A stretch of DNA of 64,000 nucleotides from Watersipora subatra (lineage: Eukaryota; Bryozoa; Gymnolaemata; Cheilostomatida; Watersiporidae), in assembly GCF_963576615.1 (NCBI RefSeq), contig NC_088715.1, positions 30,341,687 through 30,405,686 on the forward strand, in the 5' to 3' direction. How positions within the stretch are numbered: position 1 is the first letter of the stretch; every line of letters starts with the position of its first letter. Of this stretch, positions 60,001-64,000 are shown one piece after another. The notes under the pieces were generated by a model. That model did no database searches. It saw nothing but the letters and a program-made list of their open reading frames with translations, and had not been told where the DNA came from. A program made the position numbers and the translations under genes.

Positions 60001-61041
60001 CGCTAAACCAGGCCAACTCCAACCTTGTCATTTCCGTTCTTCTTATAGATATGCCAGGATTTAGCTAATAAGATGTGCAAAAATGGACCTTCGCTAGTAA
60101 TTTTCCTATGATTAAGGAAACTTGCCCAGAATGAATGTCTTCATAGATTGTTGTTGGATAATCGTTGTAGCAATTTGTGTTGAGAATGAGAGCAATCCTG
60201 AACTCTTATCAAACTCTGACCAATCTAAAATCTTGCTCGTTATTCTCACCATCCAAAAACTACATAATTATGCAGTGGTAGAAGTATATTTTAAGATAGT
60301 GATTTGTGTCTGAACTGAACATATAATATTTAGTTTCGGACACTAACACTCTGCCAACTGCATCGAGCCAATCACGATTTGAATTAATCAAATAGACTTT
60401 ACCATATTAAGGGCAGTGGTATGTGATGCTATACACTCTCACAGGCGGGGAGAATTATTAAAACATACTGCCGGAGCTTAGTTCTTTCTCTACAGCGCGT
60501 GTAATATAAAAAATTAGGCTCACTGAAAGCAATGTTGTGCTTAATTGGCAATTTTATGAGTTTCATGTTCCAACCAAATGCACCATGGTCTATATACATG
60601 TAAAAATAAACCCAAAAACATATTTTTAGTTCATTAATGATAATTGCCATCATTCAACGCATTAATGGATTGCAGTCGTGAGACCAGTTTGGCAAGTCGC
60701 ATTGAAAAACAAGATTTTTGCCACTTTTAATTCCTCGTGCTGCTGGTATGCTCTGAGTGTGAATTTTATTTTGTCGCTGCGCAATAAAAGTTGCTCAGGA
60801 CTTTTTAATATTTGTAGGCTCAAGAGGAAACAGATAAAATGGTAGAAGTGATTATTTTTATTGCAGATGAGTGAGCTCGGATTTCTAATAGTTGTTCTTG
60901 TGACGATCATTCTTGTCTTTGGAGTCGTCACTCAGGCAATCATATTTCCTGAGTCAGTTCTCAATGATGTTCTGATACGAAATATTATCTACAAACCATA
61001 TTATCAGATGTATGGAGAGCTTTTCCTTGAAGATTATCAAA
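32034..61041 (+). CDS. TRPM-family (melastatin) cation channel, 3'-incomplete, nineteen exons
   Basis: Exons: 32034-32175, 32944-33121, 33422-33664 (uncertain), 34019-34202, 38526-38695, 39822-40035, 41297-41483, 42268-42373, 43837-44037, 45617-45763, 46277-46348, 46823-46910, 49009-49146, 51350-51449, 55146-55371, 56707-56958, 58082-58285, 58882-59127 and 60867-61041. TRPM channels are tetrameric cation channels with a large cytosolic melastatin homology region. Here that region shows [47 protein letters not shown] and a degenerate [18 protein letters not shown]. Exons 8-15 carry the helical linker ([27 protein letters not shown]). Exons 16-19 hold S1 to S5 and [10 protein letters not shown] at the pore. 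S6, the TRP helix and any C-terminal enzyme domain lie beyond the window. The subtype and stimulus cannot be told; TRPM2/TRPM8-like is only a guess. Introns hold many transposons. Confidence 0.93.
32944..33121 (+). CDS. TRPM exon 2, basic N-terminal region
   Basis: Using the acceptor ...ccagag|CA keeps phase with exon 1. It reads a lysine/arginine-rich stretch ([16 protein letters not shown]) then [12 protein letters not shown]. The last part resembles the 'WIxxxFxxREC' segment that opens TRPM melastatin homology regions. The donor is CAGAG|GTGAGA, leaving phase 2. A frame starting at the upstream AG (32942) stops after eight codons. Confidence 0.6.
33422..33664 (+). CDS. TRPM exon 3, 5' boundary unresolved
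   Basis: The 3' half is convincing: [20 protein letters not shown] then [11 protein letters not shown], matching the TRPM 'fG.i.F......y' strand, with donor CCG|GTATGG and a clean phase-0 join to exon 4. The 5' half is not. Exon 2 leaves phase 2, while the open frame here needs phase 0. A CKC motif expected in this place appears only in other frames. See the finding on this junction. Confidence 0.55.
34019..34202 (+). CDS. TRPM exon 4 (melastatin homology, GGAKNF)
   Basis: The acceptor is acgttttgtag and the donor is ACAG|GTAATT. It reads [28 protein letters not shown] then [12 protein letters not shown], matching the TRPM consensus 'll..eW.l..P.l.isv.GGakNF...' that belongs to the SLOG/LSDAT-like nucleotide-binding fold. 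Entry is in phase 0 and exit in phase 1. Confidence 0.95.
35540..35677. repeat. (TA)n and ATGATATAAC repeats
   Basis: A run of tatgatataac variants passes into TATATA dinucleotides, which end at the 3' end of LINE copy 2. Confidence 0.9.
35678..35873 (-). mobile_element. 5'-truncated non-LTR retrotransposon 3' end, copy 2
   Basis: The minus strand reads [40 protein letters not shown] to a stop at 35740-35742. It is the same family as copy 1 (14711-15006), with the same 3' terminus GGTGAGGCAACAATT joined to (TA)n. It is truncated further at its 5' end, which also adjoins (TA)n. Confidence 0.8.
35880..36010. repeat. Long (TA)n microsatellite
   Basis: An interrupted TA run, then about 80 bases of uninterrupted TA from 35929. 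Confidence 0.95.
36060..36302. repeat. Degenerate ACT/ATT trinucleotide array
   Basis: Long run of TATTACTATTACTACTAC-type triplets with drift, continuing the microsatellite cluster. Confidence 0.85.
37815..38290. mobile_element. Short nonautonomous element of the 'CATGGAAAcATAG' family
   Basis: The left end is AACTATCACTATGTTTCTATGACGCGCA. The right end is CATGCCTGTCATGGAAACATAGG, in inverted relation. The interior carries GGGGTCAAGGGCTGACATTA and CTCAGTAACTCAACTTGCT, found again at 48.83-48.93 kb and 59.87-59.95 kb. A 112-codon open frame crosses it without recognised features. Confidence 0.65.
38526..38695 (+). CDS. TRPM exon 5 (SLOG-like fold)
   Basis: The acceptor is ttattctag and the donor is AGT|GTATGT. 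It continues with [20 protein letters not shown] and [19 protein letters not shown]. This is the TRPM 'aWIiTgGtntGVmkhvG.al ... iGIapWg.v..r..L' block. The canonical GG/GTNTG is PGSHNG here. Entry is in phase 1 and exit in phase 0. The 4.3 kb intron before it contains retrotransposon, microsatellite and MITE sequence. Confidence 0.95.
38935..39010 (-). repeat. tRNA-derived SINE fragment
   Basis: The minus strand gives GGGGTCGTGGTGTAAATGAT as an A-box region and TTGGTTCAATTTC as a B-box, with a GCTCTTGCCTAAGAGTCC middle arm that could pair. It is the most tRNA-like of the fragments in this window. Confidence 0.6.
39822..40035 (+). CDS. TRPM exon 6 (LDxNHSHFxxVDD)
   Basis: The acceptor is tacatttag and the donor is ACAG|GTAAGG. 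It contains [20 protein letters not shown], a near-perfect copy of the TRPM 'LdpNHthFiLVDdGt.g' motif. The segment after it is acidic (SEEESSW), where most TRPMs have a glycine-rich turn and E-x-x-x-R. Entry is in phase 0 and exit in phase 1. Confidence 0.95.
41297..41483 (+). CDS. TRPM exon 7 (IPxVxVxGSGxAAxI)
   Basis: The acceptor is acttttag and the donor is TGGGG|GTATCC. It reads [20 protein letters not shown] and [24 protein letters not shown] equivalents are 'iPvv.lvveGG..ti..v' and 'iPvvvvdGSGraADilA'. Entry is in phase 1 and exit in phase 2. A perfect 16 bp hairpin begins 34 bases into the next intron. Confidence 0.94.
41517..41552. repeat. Perfect 16 bp intronic hairpin
   Basis: TTGATGTATAACTAGT, loop AGCA, ACTAGTTATACATCAA. 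All 16 pairs match. It begins 34 bases after the donor of TRPM exon 7. Confidence 0.9.
42268..42373 (+). CDS. TRPM exon 8 (linker helices)
   Basis: The acceptor is aaactgtttcag and the donor is TAT|GTAAGC. It encodes [20 protein letters not shown] and [15 protein letters not shown], a helical segment between the SLOG-like fold and the ankyrin-like linker. Entry is in phase 2 and exit in phase 0. Confidence 0.9.
43129..43460. repeat. CT-rich polypyrimidine tract
   Basis: About 330 bases dominated by CTCTCTCT, TTTCTTTC and related words on the + strand, within the intron before TRPM exon 9. Confidence 0.95.
43837..44037 (+). CDS. TRPM exon 9 (LAIAWxRVDxAR)
   Basis: The acceptor is acacttttcag and the donor is GCG|GTAGTT, phase 0 at both ends. 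It contains [20 protein letters not shown] and [19 protein letters not shown], closely matching the TRPM 'it.f......dld.aIL.all.......qL.LAlaWnRvDiA...i' stretch. A 330 bp polypyrimidine tract lies about 380 bases upstream. Confidence 0.95.
44342..45350. repeat. Tandem repeat, three units of about 370 bp
   Basis: The block starting ACCACcTCTTTG and containing AGGCCaGATCATAGTCA recurs at about 44342, 44709 and 45079. GTGATCTAAAGCTTACTCAA and AAAAGAGTAGACAACTTCGA recur in the first two units. The third is more diverged. The array sits in the intron between TRPM exons 9 and 10. Confidence 0.9.
45617..45763 (+). CDS. TRPM exon 10, ends at a GC donor
   Basis: The acceptor is cattttaag. It reads [37 protein letters not shown] then LETLYKK, matching 'm.eAL...rp.FV.L.le.G.nl..FLt...L..LY'. 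The exon leaves in phase 0 at AAG|GCAAGT. A GT donor four bases further would shift phase and reach a stop in exon 11, so the GC site is preferred. Confidence 0.92.
46277..46348 (+). CDS. TRPM exon 11 (72 bp, tandem donors)
   Basis: The acceptor is ttttttaccag. It reads [24 protein letters not shown]. Two in-frame donors, AAG|GTAACT after 46336 and AAG|GTGAGA after 46348, would include or skip four residues (VTGK). The second is the stronger consensus. Phase 0 at both ends. Confidence 0.75.
46823..46910 (+). CDS. TRPM exon 12, ends at a second GC donor
   Basis: The acceptor is tgctgttcag. It reads [29 protein letters not shown], matching the TRPM segment 'l.dig.vieyLlG..Y...Y'. It enters in phase 0 and leaves in phase 1 at GAAG|GCAAGT, joining exon 13 (acceptor ttttag, phase 1) exactly. 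No GT donor nearby keeps that phase. Confidence 0.85.
47147..48978. mobile_element. Composite cluster of nonautonomous DNA-transposon-like repeats
   Basis: The left end is TAAAGGCTCGTGCTTGATAT and the right end is ATAGTGATAGTGTGAACGAGCCTTA, inverted over AAGGCTCGT. An internal end-like word, TATAGTGTGAACCAGG, lies near 47900. TTCCATGACGTGCATAATTCG-type words repeat inside (48245, 48500, 48555). Segments match 38.15-38.29, 59.5-60.0 and 61.36-62.04 kb. It fills most of the intron before TRPM exon 13. Confidence 0.65.
49009..49146 (+). CDS. TRPM exon 13 (DLxLWAVxxNR)
   Basis: The acceptor is agtatattttag and the donor is GTGG|GTGAGC. It reads [27 protein letters not shown], the TRPM 'F.dPf.dLllWaVL.nR.emA..lW' motif. 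Phase 1 in and out. The acceptor lies only about 30 bases after the end of an inserted repeat. Confidence 0.95.
50100..51048. mobile_element. hAT-like nonautonomous element (949 bp) with 8 bp target duplication
   Basis: Terminal inverted repeats: CAGGCCTGTATTCCCT at the left, AGGGAATACGGGCCTG at the right. A near-terminal GGGGCGGC block is mirrored too. The flanks are AATGAGAG (50092-50099) and CATGAGAG (51049-51056), seven of eight bases identical. The CAG-start and 8 bp duplication fit the hAT superfamily. No transposase is visible inside. It lies in the intron before TRPM exon 14. Confidence 0.8.
51350..51449 (+). CDS. TRPM exon 14
   Basis: The acceptor is acctttcag and the donor is GCTCA|GTAAGT. 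It reads [20 protein letters not shown] then [10 protein letters not shown], matching 'ALvAs.l.k.la.ea...d......l..na...e'. Entry is in phase 1 and exit in phase 2. Confidence 0.93.
52332..54345. mobile_element. 2.0 kb terminal-inverted-repeat element, copy B
   Basis: It aligns end to end, in the same orientation, with 2698-4747, with scattered substitutions and small indels. The ends are GTTGCGTCAAATTTAA and TTTTGACGCAAC. It lies in the intron between TRPM exons 14 and 15. Internal features match copy A: tRNA-like block and minus-strand exon-like remnant. Confidence 0.85.
53818..53949 (-). pseudogene. Exon-like coding remnant inside TIR element B
   Basis: The minus strand reads [20 protein letters not shown], a stop, then after a second stop [20 protein letters not shown], ending at GTAAAT. 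It is the same 44-codon frame as in copy A with stops at different places. The family is not recognised. Confidence 0.5.
55146..55371 (+). CDS. TRPM exon 15
   Basis: The acceptor is ttcattgtag and the donor is TTTGG|GTTGGT. It reads [20 protein letters not shown], then [20 protein letters not shown] and [10 protein letters not shown]. This is the TRPM block 'fe..A..lL..cy..de..t..lL......w...tcl.LA..a....f......q..l...W.G'. Entry is in phase 2 and exit in phase 0; the adjacent GTAGAA donor would break phase. Confidence 0.94.
56250..56632. repeat. AT-rich minisatellite, TTAATATAATTATG units
   Basis: About 25 drifting units of 14-16 bases (GTTAATATAATTATG and variants). It ends about 75 bases before TRPM exon 16. 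Confidence 0.95.
56707..56958 (+). CDS. TRPM exon 16 (pre-S1 and S1 start)
   Basis: The acceptor is gttgctgcag and the donor is GCT|GTGAGT, phase 0 at both ends. It begins [20 protein letters not shown], followed by a polar linker and [16 protein letters not shown], matching 'f..AP.vkf..n' at the entry to S1 in TRPM channels. An AT-rich minisatellite sits immediately upstream. Confidence 0.93.
57640..57666 (+). CDS. Possible 27 bp microexon
   Basis: After a good acceptor (ttatttgcag), nine codons (LGTQRKTVF) reach a weak donor GTTTGC that keeps phase 0. A stronger donor, GTAAAT at 57677, would leave phase 1, which the next exon cannot accept. Exons 16 and 18 of the chain join in frame without it. 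It may be optional or not an exon at all. Confidence 0.25.
58082..58285 (+). CDS. TRPM exon with S1-S2
   Basis: The acceptor is atgttttag and the donor is CAG|GTACTT, phase 0 at both ends. It begins [20 protein letters not shown], a membrane helix. A cysteine-bearing loop follows (MCSDYRPCC), then [20 protein letters not shown], matching the TRPM S1, its loop and the S2 'eiil..w......ee.rq' pattern. Confidence 0.93.
58882..59127 (+). CDS. TRPM exon with S3-S4 and S4-S5 linker
   Basis: The acceptor is aaattttag and the donor is ATG|GTGAGT, phase 0 at both ends. It reads [20 protein letters not shown], then [20 protein letters not shown] and [11 protein letters not shown]. The LGP-x-x-x-x-x-x-KM ending is characteristic of the TRPM S4-S5 linker. 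Confidence 0.95.
59520..60010. mobile_element. Copy of the 'CATGGAAAcATAG' family
   Basis: The left part has ATGTTTCCATGACAGGCATG and the right part CATCATGTGTGTCATGGAAAG ATAGTG. GGGGTCAAGTGCTGGCATTA and GTAGTTCAACTTGTGCCAAA match 48.83-48.93 kb. It lies in the intron before the S5 exon. Confidence 0.65.
60867..61041 (+). CDS. TRPM exon with S5 and pore entry (last exon in window)
   Basis: The acceptor is tttattgcag and the donor is CAAA|GTAATT, leaving phase 1. It reads [30 protein letters not shown], then [18 protein letters not shown], matching TRPM S5 ('f.f.....ll.aYGva.qai') and the pore-helix 'l...yrPYw.iyGe'. The following exons (S6, TRP helix) were not found before 64000. Confidence 0.94.
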
Positions 61042-61357
61042 GTAATTTCATTTTAAACTACATTATTATTAACCAATATTGATACTTACCTAAATATGTT
61101 TATAAAATTAGAAATGGAACAGAGTTTTTAAACTAAAACGCGTGTACTTGTGGCAACGACAAAAAAACCCTTTTGTAATCAAATGATCTCTTGACAAACA
61201 AAGCTAGATTACGTTCTGTGTGCATCAAGCTGTACTCAAAGTTGTGTGTACACTAGCTAAAAGCCATGCAAAATTTTCCAACACATTGATTGCACCACGA
61301 AAATTCATTATTTTGTTATGCTATGTTGTGTTTACGTTTGTCATGCCTTGTCAAGGC

Positions 61358-62040
61358 AGGTTCACACTATATCGCCACCTGTATTGATACTACAATACTT
61401 TGATGATACAGGATGATGACGATCGATATTATGATATGAAATGATGACGATGTTCACACTATCACAAACCAATCAGCGTTTGCATCAGGAAACACTCTGT
61501 GACGTAATATTCTCATGTTCATTTGAATTTTTGCAAGAAAATCGTTTCGTTTTTGCGTGATGGAATTAATTGCAAGTCCCACAGCGACTTTCATAAATGG
61601 AAAGAAACAACCTGCGCTATCCACAACCGTGCATTACCTTTGCCAAAATGGTTCACATTTGAAAGGTTGTTGTCAATGAGTGGCGAAATATTGGGAAAGT
61701 TTGACAGCTGCAAGCTTTCTCGACAAGTCTGTATTGCTTTGTCGATGTCATTGGTTTAGGGTTCACATAATCGGCAATAAATGCCAAAAGAAAAATGCTG
61801 CCACACGGCGATATAGCTTCAGCTAGCGTTTAGGCATTTTATATCTGCCATATTGCATGCTTGCTCTACAAATTGGTCATCATGAAATTTGGCCAAAAAA
61901 CACTACTCTGCCATTGCTAGTTATCTATGGTTTAGTATGGCCATAGATTTGCTAAAATATCTACTTGAATAAAGGCAGGGCCAGCCGACTTGCTGACAAG
62001 CGTGTTGGATATAATCAACCATATTGGTAGTCAACTCCTG
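61358..62040. mobile_element. Related repeat with 'TTCACACTATATCGCC' end
   Basis: AAGGCAGGTTCACACTATATCGCC at the left, GGCGATATAG inverted near 61808, and AAAGGCAGGGCCAGCC near 61973 matching AAAGGCAGGGCAAGC near 47924. A 78-codon open frame (61523-61759) has HKWKETTCAIHN but no assignable domain; it may be a transposase remnant. Confidence 0.45.
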
Positions 62041-62084
62041 ATACTGACAACTAAAGTTTGACATTGTCGTTGCTTCTCAGTCTA

Positions 62085-62115
62085 CAGCCATGTGCAGAAG
62101 TATGGAACCGCCTTT
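62085..62115. repeat. Candidate Tc1 terminal repeat end
   Basis: GTGCAGAAGTATGGAACCGC resembles the TGTGCAAAAGTAT-type ends of Tc1 elements and lies on the C-terminal side of the transposase relic. No partner end was found. Confidence 0.4.
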
Positions 62116-62420
62116 AAAATATTTACATTTCCAAACTTCAATGTGTAGTTATGCAGCTTAGAATGTAGCTACAGATAAAATATTATTATGATTTTAATGA
62201 TGTGAGTGTTCTCTATCTGACTATTTTAATTATTAACCTGCTAATTTAAAGTTAAACAATAGACTGCTCTCTATTGTTTGTTGGATGCATTTATGCAATT
62301 TGCTAAACAATTGTTAATCGAAAACAACTCTTTGAACAAGTTGGTGGCCCTGGTAAGGGCCATAGGTTGTATGAATACTCTCCATAAGAGATTCGTGGTG
62401 ATCACTAAAGCCTTGTAGTT

Positions 62421-62640
62421 TCAGTACTTAATTGGCCATTTTTTGTCCTCTACGAGAAGATGACAGCGGTTGGGCATTGATGCAACCAAATTTTCCAGTT
62501 CCTTCAGCTCAATTATTCTGTGCCAAGCTCTCACAAGGTCCTCCATCAGTTCTTTCCTAGTCTTGAGCTTAGTCTTGTTTAGTATAGCTGCCATACGCTG
62601 CCACAGATTTTCAATAGGATTCAAATCTTTGTAATATTTT
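62421..62640 (-). pseudogene. Tc1/mariner transposase C-terminal relic
   Basis: The minus strand reads KDLNPIENLWQRMAAILNKT, then a helical stretch and LVASMPNRCHLLVEDKK, ending in KWPIKY and a stop. This is the classic Tc1 end (DLNPIENLW...SMPRRC...G..TKY) holding the third catalytic region. The N-terminal part and first two catalytic Asp regions are absent upstream, so it is truncated and inactive. Confidence 0.88.
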
Positions 62641-63433
62641 AACAGCGGGATTCACATCATATCTCCTTGGTTTCTACTTGATCCTGACAAACATTCTTCT
62701 TCTTAACCTGCTGATTGCAATGTTCAGGTTAGTTTTTTATTTCCTTTATTGTTGTGAAAGAGAAATGTGCCTGGTGTATTTAGTTTGTTAAGCGTTATTC
62801 ATTGAGCAATCATGAACCCATGAAAAGTGTAGTTGTGACGTCAGTAGGTCTCAAGCTCTATGTTCGTCCAAAGTTGAGCTACACTGAAACAGGCAAAAAT
62901 CTTTAAAATGCAATAAATGTCAGCTATTACCAACAAATAAAAATTGGAAGCTACCGCCAACTAATAATTTGTGTCTCTCACTATCTAAAAATATAACAAG
63001 GGTGTCATCAGTAAGCAGAAATTAGTAAATTGTTTATTTAGATAATGGTGCCTGTATGGCATTTGTTTAAACTATTCCCAATCTGTTGAATCTCGTTTTT
63101 ATTTATGTTTTTACTTCAACAGCACAACAATCCTTTTGTTGAGTATTAATTTCCTTAAAGTTTTTAGTATTTCAATCTGGGATCAACTGTCTCATCGGGT
63201 GCCAAATCATGATTACTAAATATTAAGGCTTTGATGAGTCAAGGTTGCTGACTCCACAGCCTCATAACTAAAATTTGACTGAATTCAGAGCTAACCAGAA
63301 GCTGGGTTGTAGCCACATATTTTGACTTGAGAAAGGTTAAACTCTTTATACAAATACTTTGCCTTATATATACTATGTAAGATAGCATGAATCTTTTTAG
63401 CACCAGTTAAAACCAATCAATAGTGATCAATTT

Positions 63434-63622
63434 TTAGAAATTTTTAACGTTAGTAACAATTTTCTCAATTTCAACTTTTGTGTTTCCAAGGACAACTGTA
63501 ATACATTTGGGTGGTTGTTTTATCAACCAATCATTTATCTGATTCATTAGCTTTGCTTTGGTTTGAGTGACTGAATAATGGATCAGCGCTCTGCTATTGA
63601 GGCATTTATCAATTGAAGTCAA
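63434..63622 (-). other. Unrecognised 62-codon open frame
   Basis: It begins MTSIDKCLNSRALIHYSVTQ and contains DWLIKQPPKCITVVLG. It reads like protein, but I cannot place it in a family. It is inside the expected TRPM intron on the opposite strand, so it is possibly transposon-derived. Confidence 0.2.
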
Positions 63623-64000
63623 CCAAAGTCTGCTTTTTGAAATAACTACATGTAATTTTGCTTTTTCACAATAAGGTGTAACATTATTGGCTGGCGTGAA
63701 GCAAATTTTTTAATGAAAGTCAGTATCAAGCCGCAATAAAGCTGAAGATGGCTATATTTTGCATGTTTTCACATTTTAATACTGCTTGTTATGACAGTAA
63801 GTTTGAAGTGATATGACATTTTACTTAAAACCAAGATAGAGAGGAAGCGATTAGGTATATAAAGCAGCTGATTTTACTAGCCACCTAAAATAATAAAATA
63901 GCTAAGTTAATAACAACTATTCTAATGTATTTTAGCTTTTAAGTATTAGTCAAACTTGTCTGAAGGTGAACAACCTTTAAAAAACTTACTGAAAGTTGAT

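Larger units (their letters stand above)
61042..64000 (+). other. TRPM intron running off the window
   Basis: No S6 or TRP-helix exon (NLLIAMF-type motif) was found on the + strand. The stretch holds the TTCACACTATATCGCC repeat, the Tc1 relic and otherwise AT-rich sequence. Confidence 0.6.

Noticed and set aside
1-64000. CRISPR array, operon or prokaryotic defence island
   Set aside because: Spliced animal genes, microsatellites and eukaryotic transposons fill the window; the tandem repeats have no regular repeat-spacer structure.

Overview
The window is AT-rich eukaryotic (animal) DNA. Two large multi-exon ion-channel genes lie in tandem on the + strand, separated by about 12 kb of repeat-rich intergenic sequence. 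No operons, ribosome-binding sites or CRISPR arrays are present. The GT-AG introns, the many transposon relics and the frequent TACATGTA-like words fit an invertebrate, perhaps a lophotrochozoan such as a mollusc or bryozoan. That assignment is inference from composition and gene families only.

Gene 1 (5474-19359) encodes a DEG/ENaC (ASC family, acid-sensing/epithelial sodium channel type) subunit. I placed nine exons by splice sites, matching intron phases and conserved motifs. They give 402 residues, from the FPTVTICN motif just after the first membrane helix, through the cysteine-rich extracellular domain, to a GAS selectivity filter and the stop codon. The N-terminus and first membrane helix were not found in the window.

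Gene 2 (32034-61041, running off the right edge) encodes a TRPM-family cation channel. I placed nineteen exons, about 1,090 codons: the N-terminal melastatin homology (SLOG-like) region, the linker, membrane helices S1-S5 and the start of the pore. S6 and the C-terminus lie beyond the window. Two of its introns start with GC instead of GT, and reading phase supports both. The junction between exons 2 and 3 is in phase conflict and unresolved.

The rest is mobile and repetitive DNA. It includes two copies of a 2.0 kb terminal-inverted-repeat element (2698-4747 and 52332-54345) and a 949 bp hAT-like element with an 8 bp target duplication (50100-51048). It also holds a dispersed family of nonautonomous elements ending in a shared 'CATGGAAAcATAG' motif, two 5'-truncated non-LTR retrotransposon ends next to long (TA)n tracts, a Tc1/mariner transposase relic and several tRNA-like SINE fragments. 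Tandem arrays and some very clean hairpins complete it. I found no wholly new biological system; the most unusual items are the GC-AG introns, the unresolved exon in the TRPM gene and the twin 2 kb element carrying exon-like coding remnants.
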